A stretch of DNA of 40,215 nucleotides from Nemertoderma westbladi (GCA_032718475.1 JAUCBJ010005659.1:1-40215); one strand, 5' to 3'; shown: positions 10,165 through 20,405, counted from the first letter of the stretch. Numbers and translations are program-made. Notes: a model not told the origin generated them from the letters alone.

Positions 10165-11445
10165 TTGAATTATTTTAATATTATATTCAAGATTCAATTG
10201 GAATTAAGGAAAATGCAATACCTGTTACTTTTCATTTTTGTTATGATGTGTTTGATGTCAGCTGGTGTGACGACTAACTATTCAAATATGGGTCTTCCTC
10301 TACCTCGTAATATACCCAGCGTTCCTCGCATTGCATACAACAATCGTTATATAAAGATACTAAAAGACATTGATTATGACCTATACTTGAATGAGGGAGA
10401 AAAATTTGATGAATTTAATGAAGTATTTGAAAGAATTCTCACGCCATATATTTGCACATTTGTTGTAATTGGTTTAATCGGACATGCCATTACCATAGCA
10501 ACAGTTGTACTTGAGAAGTCGTTTAACACGTTGTTTTACAAAATGTTAATTCTCGATGCCATTCTGGAGTCTTTGTGTTGTTTTGGGAGGTTATTGTTGC
10601 GTGGGCAAACTCTCTCATGGTGGGTGAAAACTCCTAATTCGCAATCAAACGATGGTCTGTCCAATTTCGTATATATATCTCCTAATGTGTTGTACTGGAT
10701 ATTTATAATGTCTTGGCCAACGCTTGCATGGATATTACCCTTTGGTGCACATCTGTTATATTTAATTATGGGTCTAGAACGGATTGTTGCCTTGCATTTT
10801 CCAGTTTGGTATAAAAATACAAAACTAAAAAATCCCAAAATGGTTTATGTAGTTTTCACTATAGTGGTTGTTTACTGCACTGCTCTCTATTGGCCTATAA
10901 TGGTAGTATTTAAAGGTGAAATTCATGTGGTTGAAGGTGTTACTGAATATTGGGCAATAGATGGCTATTGGACAGCGAACAATGGGTATATTAATCAGGT
11001 TGATCAAGCTTTGGGTTATTATTTACCAATCATATGGCTTGTACATCTCATAGCAATAATTATTGTTAATTTTTTAATTATCAAAAAATTCTGCAAGGTG
11101 ATATTGTTGAACCTTCACTCACCATCAATATTAAAGATGTGCAATGCAATAAAACTTCTTATGATAACTGGTACTTTATCTGCTATACACATTGTTTCTT
11201 TCATAGTATGGGTTATAGCAGCTTTTTACTTGTATCATTTGCACAGTAATTTAACAACAATGTCCAGCACAGCAGACATTACTTACTTCATTAAGTATGA
11301 GCGGTTCTTGAACAAAACATCCTATGTCCAAGAATTGGTGTTTATTGTTTATTCTCTTAACTTTTATCTTATGTATGTTATAGTTGGAAGCTTCCGTGTA
11401 GCTGTGATTACCAACATATTTAGGTGTAAATCTGTCAATAAATGA
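10165..11445 (+). CDS. Intronless class A-like seven-transmembrane receptor (GPCR 1)
   Basis: A 426-residue uninterrupted ORF. A start at Met17 (10213) is more plausible than Met1, because it puts a signal-peptide-like stretch, MQYLLLFIFVMMCL, at the N-terminus. Predicted membrane segments: TM1 about 94-117 (IGLIGHAITIATVV), TM2 124-145, TM3 176-204 ending in GLERIVALHFPVWY (an E-R-I version of the DRY motif), TM4 226-248, TM5 283-306, TM6 327-358, TM7 387-412 ending LNFYLMYVIVGSFR, which recalls the N-x-x-Y ... FR end of FMRFamide-receptor-like GPCRs. N-glycosylation sequons lie at Asn38, Asn362 and Asn383. The TM3/ECL2 disulphide cysteines and the CWxP motif of TM6 are missing. Its paralogue is at 33712-34908. 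The ligand is unknown; a chemosensory or peptide receptor is likely. Two AATAAA signals sit at the stop codon. Confidence 0.9.
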   Translation: MNYFNIIFKIQLELRKMQYLLLFIFVMMCLMSAGVTTNYSNMGLPLPRNIPSVPRIAYNNRYIKILKDIDYDLYLNEGEKFDEFNEVFERILTPYICTFVVIGLIGHAITIATVVLEKSFNTLFYKMLILDAILESLCCFGRLLLRGQTLSWWVKTPNSQSNDGLSNFVYISPNVLYWIFIMSWPTLAWILPFGAHLLYLIMGLERIVALHFPVWYKNTKLKNPKMVYVVFTIVVVYCTALYWPIMVVFKGEIHVVEGVTEYWAIDGYWTANNGYINQVDQALGYYLPIIWLVHLIAIIIVNFLIIKKFCKVILLNLHSPSILKMCNAIKLLMITGTLSAIHIVSFIVWVIAAFYLYHLHSNLTTMSSTADITYFIKYERFLNKTSYVQELVFIVYSLNFYLMYVIVGSFRVAVITNIFRCKSVNK

Positions 11446-11451
11446 AATAAA
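11437..11451 (+). promoter_or_regulatory. Two polyadenylation-signal hexamers of GPCR 1
   Basis: AATAAA occurs at 11437-11442, inside the last codons, and again at 11446-11451, just after the TGA at 11443-11445. If used, the 3' UTR would be extremely short. Their use is inferred from the hexamers alone. Confidence 0.4.
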
Positions 11452-12276
11452 AAAAGTACTGAGGTGGTTTAGACCAGAATGTGTGTGATGTCTTCTCTTC
11501 TACATCTCTACTGTCACTCCTAAAACCTTCATTCAGAGGCATTGAGTTGGTATGAAATCTGGATCCAGGTCAATCAGCATCAAGCACTATTCTACCTCCG
11601 GATAGAATCTTTTTTGTTAGGCTAGTGTTAGGCCAGTGTCATTCATCATAACTAACATTGATATAGGCTCGATATACACTTGATACTTGATATACATCTC
11701 TATCTGGCAACTCTAAATCTTCATTTAGTTGACCTCAGTCAGGTCAGGTCCCCAGATCCTGCTACCACTATGGCAGTAATGTGGTACTACCTGTAGCTGT
11801 CAGCCCAGTAGGGCAGGCCCGATAAGCGCCAGTAGCCTACTCATTATTTAGTTGATCAAGAGTGGGTTGGTTTAGGCTATAGCGCCTAGGGCACCATAGG
11901 CAAAGGCTTGATACGCATCTGTAATAGAGATGATACACGCCCCACTCTGTCTATACTGGATACCTAACTCATGAGTTTGGTCTGTATCTGTAGACTGTAC
12001 ATCTGCCTCAACGGTTAGAGGCCGGGCATCCTGTTTGTCTAGTTAGCCCGGGCAATTGATTCACCCAAGTATTAGAAGGGACATCAGGCTCCGTTCCTCG
12101 CCAGTAGTAGTTTGTGTACTTGGTATCTGTTTATTTAGACACCCTGCACTGGGATTTCTTGTCAGGTACTGTACGAACCCGTATACACTACTGGATTCTA
12201 GGTGGTATACTACCGGACTTATCAGAGATGAAAGAGAGAGTGTTGGGTGCAAGTGAGGAAGTAGAAGTTTCGAGCA
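11452..12276. other. Spacer, no gene recognised
   Basis: Mixed-composition sequence. The words GGTCAGGTCC, GGGCAGGCCC and AGCCCGGGC give it a locally higher GC content near 11750-12050. It may include the 5' UTR of the CR1-like LINE downstream, whose 5' end I could not define. Overlapping open frames on both strands at 12056-12557 are mutually exclusive shadows. Confidence 0.4.
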
Positions 12277-12615
12277 ATGGTTTGTATCATGGTTGGGAGT
12301 CAGTCTGCTGGTGTTAAAGTAACAGTGCCTAAATGTGGACAGTGTGCAAGGAGTAAGGAGGGTGATGGAGATTGTTGTGGGAGTTGCAGGCGAGAAATGG
12401 AAAGAGAATGGATGGTAGGTGGAAATCTTAAAAATACCAGTATTAGGTGTTCCAAGGTTATGCAGGGTAGTTGTGAACACTGTAGGACTTGCATGATGGA
12501 GATCAGAAGAGAGGCTGTATCAGGTGGAACATGGAGTGGTAAATGTATGGAATGCATGAAATGGTTTATGGGTGCTGGTATGTATTGTGGGTGTCATCTA
12601 CGGCACATGAGCTAG
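12277..12615 (+). CDS. Cysteine-rich ORF, possible ORF1 of the CR1-like LINE
   Basis: A 112-residue ORF with at least 14 cysteines arranged mainly as C-x2-C pairs: KCGQCARSK, DCCGSCRREM, SCEHCRTCM, KCMECMKW, YCGCH. The C-terminal half partly repeats the N-terminal half, each with CxxC ... CxxC followed by an arginine- and glutamate-rich helix (RREMERE, MEIRREAV). This looks like two small zinc-binding modules. It ends at 12615, just where the frame containing the 2A motif and PHD finger begins (12611), so the two could be ORF1 and ORF2 of one element or one protein split by a frameshift. I do not recognise the family, and no homologous copy is present elsewhere in the window. Confidence 0.4.
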   Translation: MVCIMVGSQSAGVKVTVPKCGQCARSKEGDGDCCGSCRREMEREWMVGGNLKNTSIRCSKVMQGSCEHCRTCMMEIRREAVSGGTWSGKCMECMKWFMGAGMYCGCHLRHMS

Positions 12616-13963
12616 AAGCCCTCTCCACAAACTCTCCACGAAGTCTCCACAAACTAGAGGCCTAATCGCCAAACTCTGTCTTCTGTCTCTGGCTGGGGAT
12701 ATTGAGACCAACCCAGGACCCAGCAGGACGCGGGCCCCGAAGATCAACTGTCCCGTCTGTCAACGAGGAACAAACTCTCGGAGTAAGATCGTCCATTGCG
12801 AGAGTTGTGACACATTTGTGCATTTAAAATGTTACCTTAGGAAAAGCAGTAATTTATTCTCCACCAGAAACAATCTTGAGCCAAGTTTTCTCTGCAATAG
12901 CTGTATTTTTACCGAACTTCCCTTTCATGATACTATTTTAGAATCAGAAACCGACGATTCATTCCTCACATCGCCTCTGCAAAATCCAAGTGATGCTGAG
13001 AGTGAAACTTTTAAATTTTTTAAGAAAAAAGGTCTCAATTTTTTGCATTTAAATGCACGATCTCTGCTTCCCAAACTTTCCGAAATTCGTATTTTAATCA
13101 ATAAATCCAACCCAGCAGTTTTAACAATCTCTGAAACTTGGCTCGATGATAGCGTTTCTGATGGAGAAATTTATATAATAATTACGTAGTTTTACGTAAG
13201 GATAGGGACAGACACGGTGGTGGTGTCTGTACTTACATTCGATGTGATTTAGCTTTTAATCGTAGGGAAGATTTAGAGACTTGTGACAAAGTTTTACTGG
13301 TGGAACTGTTACTTCCTAAAACTAAACCTATTTTAATCGGTACTTTATATCGGCCCCCTAAACAATCAGATTTTTTGCAAAATTTTGAAAATACAATTTT
13401 ATGTAATCTTAGGTCAGACTGTGAAATATATTTCTTAGGTGATTTTAATATCTGTTACCATCACAAAGCATCCCCCATCTGTAAACAGTACCAAAGTATT
13501 TTAAATTTGTTTGGTTTAAAACAAATTATTCGAGATTCTACCAGAATTACCAGTAAAACTTATACTTTACTAGATCAGAATCCTTTGTAATAATACCGAT
13601 ATTATTTCTCAATCTGGGGTTTTACCTATAGGTCTAAGTGATCACTTTATAGTTTTTTGCACAAGAAAGACACAAAAATCTTTTTTCGGTGATCATAAAA
13701 CAGTAACAGTTAGGTCTACATGTATGAAAAATTACAGCAAGGAACGCTTTTTATGTTTGTTAGTAAGTTCTGACTGGGAACCTTGTTTTAAGGCCGCTGA
13801 CATTAACCTTGCGTACACTGTTTTTAAAAATATATTTCTAAAGGCACTTAATACTGTAGCGCCAATTAAAGAAATTAGTCTTAAACAACGCACTGAGCCC
13901 TGGATGACCTCGGGTATTCTTAGTAATATCAAAGAAAAAGATACTATTTGTATAAATTTATGA
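12611..13963 (+). pseudogene. CR1/L2-like ORF: 2A-like motif, PHD finger and APE endonuclease
   Basis: The frame opens at 12611 after a TGA and runs to 13189. It has no ATG before the 2A-like motif, so translation must have begun upstream or the start is lost. A C4HC3 PHD finger follows: CPVC, then HCESC, FVHLKC and FLCNSC. The endonuclease starts with LNFLHLNARSLLPKLSEI and SETWLDDS, breaks at the TAG at 13187-13189, and resumes with HGGGVCTYIR, LIGTLYRPP (13333-13359) and FLGDFNI (13432-13452). A second break follows LLDQ near 13575. GLSDHFIVF (13631-13657) is the SDH motif of the active site. The stretch 13724-13963 is the linker before RT, including EPWMTSGIL. The catalytic motifs are still readable, but at least two frameshifts separate them. 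Confidence 0.87.
12674..12721 (+). other. 2A-like ribosome-skipping motif in the LINE ORF
   Basis: The codons read LCLLSLAGDIETNPGP. This fits the 2A consensus D-(V/I)-E-x-N-P-G-P, preceded by the usual hydrophobic stretch and AG. 2A peptides make the ribosome skip the Gly-Pro bond and continue, releasing two proteins from one frame. 2A-like sequences are known from APE-type non-LTR retrotransposons of sea urchins and other invertebrates, usually near the N-terminus before the endonuclease, as here. Activity is inferred from the motif only. Confidence 0.85.
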
Positions 13964-14331
13964 AATACCGTGTTTTAGCTGATTATAATAATTACTGCAA
14001 ATATAGAAACCTTGTCCAAAGGGAAATAAAAAAAGCTAAACCTGAATATTTGTACAACAAAATAAGTGAGAATAAAGATAATCCTAAAAGTCTGTAGCTG
14101 TCTGTGGCTGTAAAAGACTGTAGCACCAATTAAAGAAATTAGTCTTAAACAACGCACTGAGCCCTGGATGATCTCGGGTATTCTTAGTAATATCAGAAAC
14201 TATTTGTATAAATTTAGGAAATACCGTGTTTTAGCTGATTATAATAAAAAAATAAAAAAAAATAATAAAAAAAGCTAAATCTGAATATTTGTACAACAAA
14301 ATAAGTGAGAATAAAGATAATCCTAAAAGTC
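13857..14331 (+). repeat. Internal tandem duplication in the CR1-like LINE
   Basis: The segment 13857-14093 (from GTAGCGCCAATTAAAGAAAT to CCTAAAAGTCT) is repeated at 14120-14331, separated by a 26-base joint (GTAGCTGTCTGTGGCTGTAA and on). The second copy has small deletions and an A-rich substitution (14246-14275) in place of the sequence around AATTACTGCAAATATAG in the first. The duplication lies in the linker between endonuclease and RT and disrupts the frame. Confidence 0.9.
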
Positions 14332-16236
14332 TATGGTCTACCCTAAAATCTTTAGGTTATAAAAACCTAAATCTAAATCGAATATTGTTCTGCAAGATAA
14401 CGGTGAGCTGATTCATGATCATACTCTAGTTAGTAATTTATTTAATAATTATTTTACTAATGTTGCCTCTAATTTAGTTAAGAAGTTACCGTTATCAAGT
14501 AATAAATATAGTATAGGGTCCGAAACCCTAAATAATTTTTATTTAGAAAAGGTACAAAATTCAGAAAAGTTATTTTTAAAACCCGTTTCTGAGGATTTCG
14601 ATTTTCAAAATCTACTTAGCCTCTCAGCCTCAAAAAGTACCGGTCTAGACCTAATACCTGCCCGTTTTCTTAAGGATGGTGCTGAAGTACTTAAAGTGCC
14701 TATTACTTTTATTATTAATTACTCTATCGTAGATAATGTAGTACCAGACGAACTGAAATTAGCTAAGGTTGTTCCTCTGTATAAAAAGAATAGTAAAGTA
14801 GAACCCTGTAATTACAGACCTGTTAGTATCTTAAGTATTGTATCTAAAATTCTAGAACGTTCTATTTTTCTACAGCTTGAAGCACATCTTAGTAGGCTAA
14901 ATCTGATCTATGAACTTCAGTCCGGTTTTCGGAAATCATATTCTACAGACACCTGCCTTATTAACTTAACTGATACAATTAGATGTAATAACGCAAAGGG
15001 TTTATATACTGGTATGGTAATGTTGGACCTACAAAAGGCTTTCGATACTGTAGATCACGAAATTCTGCTTGGTAAGTTAGGCCTGATGGGTGTAGGTTCT
15101 ATAGACTGGTTCAAGTCCTACCTGTCAGACAGAGGTCAAACTGTAGTCATTAGTAAATCACAGTCTACTGTACAAAATATTACCTGTGGTGTACCGCAAG
15201 GTAGTATATTAGGTCCTCTGCTTTTTGTATGCTATTTAAATGATATGATAAGTAGTATAGATCCCGATTTTAAACTCATTTTATATGCGACGACAGTGCT
15301 CTGATTTTCTCTCATAAAGATCCTATCCATATTTCCCAAAAGTTAAGTGCAGTTAATCCTGTAATGAGTGCTTGGTTGATAATAGAAATATATTTAAATA
15401 CAAAACGAGCAATAACATACAAGATAATAACATAATAATATAGATACATAATATACAAGACGAGCGCAACGACGCAATAAGCTATCCATTCACTACGGTA
15501 AGAATGAAAGTATTTTGTTTGGTTCCAAAAGAAAGTTAAAGAAGGTAACTAAGTTTGAAGTCACCAGTAATGGACATAAGATTGAAATTAAAAAGGAAGT
15601 TAAATATTTAGGCGCCACATTGGATAACTGCTTATCAGGAGAAAGTACAGTGAAAAATATTTTCTCGAAAGTTAACAGTAGGCTTAGGTTTCTATACAGA
15701 AATAAAAATAGTTTAAACACCGACTCCCGCAAGTTACTTTGCTCTTCTTTAATACAGTGTCACATGGACTATGCATGCTCTTCTTGGTATGAAGGCTTAA
15801 CCAAACAGCTTAAATGTAAATTACAAGTAGCTCAGAATAAAGTAGTACGATTTATTAAAGACTACAAACCTAGGCACCACCTAACTCCAGATGACTTTTC
15901 TGAATCTGGACTACTTAACTTAGATAGTAGAGTTAAGCAGCTACGCCTTAACCATGTGCATAAAGTGTATAACGGTAAATGTCCCAATTACCTAAAAGAG
16001 TACGCGATACACACTCTTACAGTACCAGAGCTAGTGCTTCAAACTTCTACCTCCCGAATTATAAATCCTTCGAATCTGATACTTTCTTTTTTAACGGTAT
16101 TAAAAATTGGAACGCTCTGCCTAATGAAATTAAAAACCTAAATAATCAACATTCTTTTAAATCTGCAGTTAATCTCACCTCCGTGTGCAATGTAAAAATA
16201 GGTACAATAGTCCTACATAAGTTATTAGTTTATTAA
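14332..16236 (+). pseudogene. CR1/L2-like reverse transcriptase and C-terminal domain
   Basis: The RT at 14640-15304 shows the family blocks in order: [62 protein letters not shown] and [14 protein letters not shown]. The catalytic Tyr-Ala-Asp-Asp box at 15281-15292 is destroyed by a one-base deletion, so the frame reads LYATTVL and stops at TGA (15302). The LINE sequence is then interrupted by an AT-rich insertion at about 15380-15480. The C-terminal domain follows from 15515 (KEVKYLGATLDN, MDYACSSWYEGL, and on), with a frame change near 16030, and ends with SFFF-like FFFNGIKNWNALPNEIK. The product cannot be active. Confidence 0.9.
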
Positions 16237-16270
16237 TTATTCACTATTTATACTGTAATTACGTTTTATA

Positions 16271-16895
16271 CTACTACTACTGGGATCGGCATGCTGCATT
16301 GCAGCTGCATTTTTAAGAATGCTGTGCCGGCTTATCGACAAAATTGCACCGCCACAACTCCCTATCGCCCATGACATTTGCTAGATCATCCGCATCTTCA
16401 AGGCCAGTGTCCTTTAAGATGCGTCTCAAGAAAGTCATGGGCTGTCCATCATGCTTATTCACTCCATGAGGCTGCCACAGTACAAGATTATGCACTGGCT
16501 GGTCCTCACGGCGAAAGCAATGTCCTGCAAAGCGGAGGCGATTTTGTTCTAGTGTCAAGCTTGGGGGAACCAATGAGACACCTCCAATGTTATATAGTGT
16601 CTGGTTGGAGATGTGTGTATTGTACTTGACACAATGAACCCGGCGTAGCATTCTTGTGAATGTGCCATCCAGAGATTTGGTGTCCTCAGCAGTTAGAGCC
16701 CAACATGGACTCCCATAGAGGAGTACTGGAACTACTGCTGCTCTAAATAATCGGACCTTAAGTTTCCGATGAATTCTCGGTGACTTCCAAATCCTGGAAA
16801 GCCTATTCAAGGCTGCCCAAGCCTTTCCCTTACGTATTCGAAGGTCCTCACCTGACTTCCGGATCCATGATCCCAGGTAACAGAAGTCATCCACA
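16271..16895 (-). mobile_element. RTE-like LINE fragment C, 5'-truncated, with 11-bp TSD
   Basis: The insertion is flanked by the perfect direct repeat TACGTTTTATA at 16260-16270 and 16896-16906, so both ends are known. On the minus strand the element ends in CCCAGTAGTAGTAG, a (TAG)n tail at the left boundary. It interrupts the 3' UTR of the CR1-like LINE and is therefore younger than it. The minus-strand frame 16889-16313 encodes the RT C-terminal domain without interruption: FCYLGSWIRKSGEDL, VPVLLYGSPCW, NRLRFAGHCFRREDQPVH and LEDADDLANVMGDRELWR, ending VDKPAQHS. It is very similar to the matching part of 26867-28573. Confidence 0.95.
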
Positions 16896-16906
16896 TACGT
16901 TTTATA

Positions 16907-17190
16907 ATAAATTGTTCTGTACATTACATCTTTATCGTTGAGTCGTACATAGTCACGCTCTTGGTAAAGTTGTACATGTACATAGTGTAATTACGTTTTA
17001 TATTGGTTTTAGGTTAGCGTAGTGTAATATTGTATTTGTAACCAAGTAACATAAAGGACCCCCTTGGAAATAAGCTGCAAAGCTTTAGGGGTAATCCTAT
17101 ATGTTATGTTGGACAATACCTTTATACCAGTACATTGTTTAGTTTATTTTTGTTATTGTTTTTACATAATGTATAAATAAATCTAAATCT
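16907..17190 (+). other. Distal 3' UTR of the CR1-like LINE
   Basis: Continuation of the CR1/L2-like element after fragment C. The GGACCCCCTTGGAAATAAGC...AAGCTTTAGGGG segment at 17057-17094 can fold as a hairpin and resembles the end region recognised by the reverse transcriptase in this group. The element ends at the TAAATAAATCTAAATCT tail near 17190. Confidence 0.7.
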
Positions 17191-17199
17191 AGCCAAATA

Positions 17200-18850
17200 T
17201 TAGGAAGGTTATTTTCTCTCGGTCTATGCCTGAGAAAAGTAATGACAGTTCTATTTCTAGGATATCATTGAGAAAGAAGAGTGTGGTTAATCAACCAGTA
17301 ACAGATAAAAATGGATGGACAACTGTTAGAGTAGGGAAGAAAAGTGTAGCTGCACCAGTAAGTAGCAATGGAGGATGTGATAGTTGAGGACTTCAGAAAG
17401 AGAAGGCGAGTACTGTTGTTTCAGGTAACATTGAGATGCAGCCTCACATCTGTAGCACCTCGAGTCCATTATTGCGTAAGAAAACTAATAAGTGCAGAGA
17501 CAGTAATGGCTTTATTGGGAAGAAGTTTTTATATTGTAAGGATTGCATAGTGTCACATATATATCATAGTGAAACAATACAACAAAAGAGGACATGGAAA
17601 TCAGGTGATAATATTTCTAGCTTGGGGTCTATTGATAGTTCATGGTCAAAGTCTGGGTAGGGGTGGGCGCTACTCCTATCCCAAGATTTGCTCCCAGTTA
17701 TTTAACTGGTACTCATTTTATCGACACCAGTGGATGAAAGGCTGAGTGGACCCTGGCGGGGCTGAACCTACAACCATTAGATTGCAGGCCCGGCGCTCAA
17801 CCAACTGAGATACCCCGCCTCACTCCGCTACAATTCGCGTAGGGGGGAAATATTGTGGAAAATCTTACAAATGAAATTATAGGACATCCCAGAAGGATGG
17901 TTCCATTAATAGTGATGCAAGCATCACAATTATTGGAGAGTCTGCAGTCTGTCAGATATATAGATATATCCCATGGAATCTCTAGAACAAGTTTCTACAT
18001 CGTGCCAGTCATCAATAAGTACTCAATCACCAGAACTTCAACCATGCTCACTCTCTGTTCTCAGTTGGTGTACAAATAACCCCACCAAGAACAGGTATAA
18101 CAGATATTTCACCATCTCAAGATGTTCGCTTGCCACCACCCCATCCACCTTCTCCACAGCCTTCCACCTCCTGGGCTGTGCAGACCAACAACGCCCTACT
18201 TTGGTTTCAAAGTGAGGCAAGGAACAGATAACTAATTCTTGTTGATGTCCGTGGGAATGGAGACTGCATGTTTCATGCAATCTGACGATCAGATCAAACA
18301 CTTGACGATCCACCACTTTTAATGAGGAAGAAAGCACAAAAATAGTTTAGAGATAATGAATATTTTGTGAAATATGCTCCAGGTCCATTCGAACCAAGAC
18401 ACTTTACAATTTGTGAACCAATTGATACAATCACGTGGTAGGGTGTTTGGAAACTCTATCGTGTTGGAGGCCCTTGGTCATACATATGGACGTTTGTTTG
18501 AGGTGCTCACTACTGAGGGTGGCAGAGGGTTTATCGCAGAAGTTGGTGTATCAGGGACACCTAGGGTGGTGATTGCTCTTAGCAATGAAGAACGAACAGC
18601 AGTATTATGCTTTTATACCAAGGACTATAGCTGCTGATGTGCCACCACCTTCAAACATAAACCCCATACCATTACCACCTCGAAGTACATCAACATCCTC
18701 TAGAGTACCACCTCGAGTTCAACAACAACACCCAGCCAGCACCACAACCAGCAGCAGAATATCAACCCTGAGTCTCTGCACCCCTCTTAGAAGAGTGTAA
18801 TGACGCAATGGATTGGGGTGAATTTTATGAAGTTGAAGATGCGCTATAAT
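17200..18850 (+). pseudogene. OTU-like cysteine protease pseudogene
   Basis: Scattered forward frames collinear with one protein: a Ser/Lys-rich N-terminus (MPEKSNDSSISRISLRKKS near 17226), a Cys-containing stretch (FLYCKDCIVSH near 17527), a Pro-rich linker (DVRLPPPHPPSPQPSTSW, 18122-18175), then LILVDVRGNGDCMFHAI (18234-18284). The G-N-G-D-C-M-F-H-A-I stretch is the nucleophile box of OTU-family deubiquitinases. Downstream are NEYFVKYAPGPFEP and FGNSIVLEALGHTYGRLFEV, as in OTU folds, and EQQYYAFIPR, where the catalytic His expected before the tyrosines appears to be Gln. An acidic tail, WGEFYEVEDAL, ends at a TAA near 18850. At least five stops or shifts are present, and a SINE splits the N-terminal part. 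OTU domains occur in host enzymes and in some Helitron/Helentron and LTR elements; which applies here is unclear. Confidence 0.65.
17655..17825 (-). mobile_element. tRNA-derived SINE
   Basis: On the minus strand it begins GAGGCGGGGTATCTCAGTTG, containing an A-box-like TATCTCAGTTGG, then a B-box-like GGTTCAGCCCC at tRNA spacing (around 17757-17770). The body continues with GTCCACTCAGCCTTTCATCC and GTCGATAAAATGAGTACCAG, a tail shared by many invertebrate tRNA-derived SINEs. GTAGGGG occurs at both flanks (17657 and 17839 regions) and may be a short target duplication. The tRNA part lacks a consistent anticodon arm, so it is not a tRNA gene. It splits the OTU-like pseudogene. Confidence 0.75.
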
Positions 18851-20284
18851 ATTGTAATATTTTATCAACACCTTTATGGAATTCGATGGGGTTTTGGATT
18901 TTTATATTAAACACAATGCAAACATCATCATAAACATACAACATCCCATCCTCATTAACTTGAAGGTTTACTGAAGCTAGATCATCAGGAGCTTCTTTTC
19001 TGTAAAGGTGCGGCTTAATTCATTCGCTCTGTAGCACTGTAGGGTAGAATACAAAAAGATAATATTGAAGCGCCAATTTATAATTCAGGTGTAAGATAAA
19101 TTTAGAAAAATAAATTTACAAATACTATTACAAATAAAACAAACCACATAAAATATAAGCTGGTTTGTTTGCTGGTTGTTATAGGAGATATTACGCTTTG
19201 AATTGAAAAGTACTGCTCATTAATTATCTCTATAAAACTAGACTGTTGACTAGACGCTGTCTATATCATTAACATAAATTAACACAATTGGAGTAGGTTT
19301 TTTCAAAGCACACGTTTTCATTATGAAATGTGAATAATGAAATTATTTCAGTCCCACATTCTGGTGTAATGTTTTCTTCTACGAAAATATTTCAGTTGAA
19401 AAAGTATTATGGTGTGAATAAATTAGTTACTATGCTAAATAGGGCTCAAAATCTCGAAATCTTGGCTGGCTGAATGGAGTATAAAATTAGTAAAAAGTGC
19501 CGGTGTCTCAGCTGCCACTGGTTTTTCTACTTAATAAATAAATGTTAGTCTCAACTACCTCAATTTTTTTTTAAACAGAACATTAGTTGGAAATACTAAA
19601 CAAAAGTTTGCACTAAACTCTAACTCTTTAATCCGTCCATAAATTCTCATAATAATGCAAATAATTATGCCAAACCGAATCCATAACTCTCTAATATATC
19701 GTCCCTTTCATTTTCAAACAACCTAAATGACAAAATTGACTTTTCCTGTAAAACGGCAATTTTGATTCTAATTTTGTTTGCAAGTAATATTCCAGGATTT
19801 TGGTCTTATTTACTTTTAAATACATTAAATGTAACGATTTTAAGCAAAAAAAGTTATGGTATTGGAATTATGTAACATATTAGGTAGGAAACTATGTACA
19901 GGGATATAGGTTGTTTCAAAAAAATTATTACATTTTTTACAATGTTTGCACAAAAAGCATTAATTAAAACCCTTAAGACAAATTTGATTATTAAGTTTTA
20001 AAAATAAGTTTTAATAATAAACAACATTTCTATCTTCTGATTTGTTGTTGCCAATTTTATATCAACATTTCCGGGGCTTACTCAATTTTAATAGTAAAAT
20101 GTATTATATAGGTTATTTAAAAAAAAATTTATTTATCATGGACTCTATGCAAAACTGGCATATAGGTGGTTTTAAAATGATAAATATCTCAGTTATACGT
20201 GGGGCTATGGCCTTCTAAGTGTGTTAATCGAATTCAGAATACATTTTAACATAAAGTAATGCAGCAATTTCCATTTCGGCAAAA
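18851..20284. other. AT-rich spacer with a short inverted repeat
   Basis: No open frame with a recognisable product. A sequence around 19681-19745 containing ATATCGTCCCTTTCATTTT is the reverse complement of one around 20285-20345 containing AAATGAAAGGGACGATATC, and both are followed by an AACCTAAATG/CATATAGGTGG word. GGCATATAGGTGGTTT also occurs twice in direct orientation (20157 and 20287). This may be the remnant of a small DNA transposon about 650 bases long, but terminal repeats and target duplication are not clear. Confidence 0.4.
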
Positions 20285-20405
20285 ATGGCATATAGGTGGT
20301 TTCCAAATGAAAGGGACGATATCATTCATAACATTTCTAGCAAAGGCTTTGCTCGATTTCAGCAAATAGCGATCATTTACGGGAAACTTTATCGTCTGGC
20401 CATGG

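Larger units (their letters stand above)
12611..17190 (+). mobile_element. CR1/L2-like non-LTR retrotransposon, nearly complete but inactivated
   Basis: In order: 2A-like motif (12674-12721), PHD finger (about 12744-12903), APE-type endonuclease (about 13035-13665), reverse transcriptase (about 14640-15310), the C-terminal domain ending in FFFNGIKNWNALPNEIK (near 16110), and a 3' UTR resuming at 16896 after an RTE insertion. The 3' UTR contains GGACCCCCTTGGAAATAAGC and a matching AAGCTTTAGGGG, a form typical of CR1/L2 3' ends, and terminates in TAAATAAATCTAAATCT. The 5' end is not defined and may include the Cys-rich ORF at 12277. Frameshifts, an internal tandem duplication, an insertion near 15380-15480 and a broken catalytic box show it is inactive. 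Confidence 0.88.

Noticed and set aside
10536-11007. Minus-strand ORFs inside GPCR 1
   Set aside because: Antisense shadows of a well-supported receptor coding sequence.
12056-12557. Overlapping minus-strand ORFs of 139 and 85 residues
   Set aside because: Low-complexity Ser/Thr/Leu-rich complements of the Cys-rich forward ORF; only one strand can be coding, and the CxxC pattern favours the forward strand.
17655-17825. tRNA gene on the minus strand
   Set aside because: A and B boxes are present, but the anticodon arm is inconsistent and the 3' extension is a known type of SINE tail.
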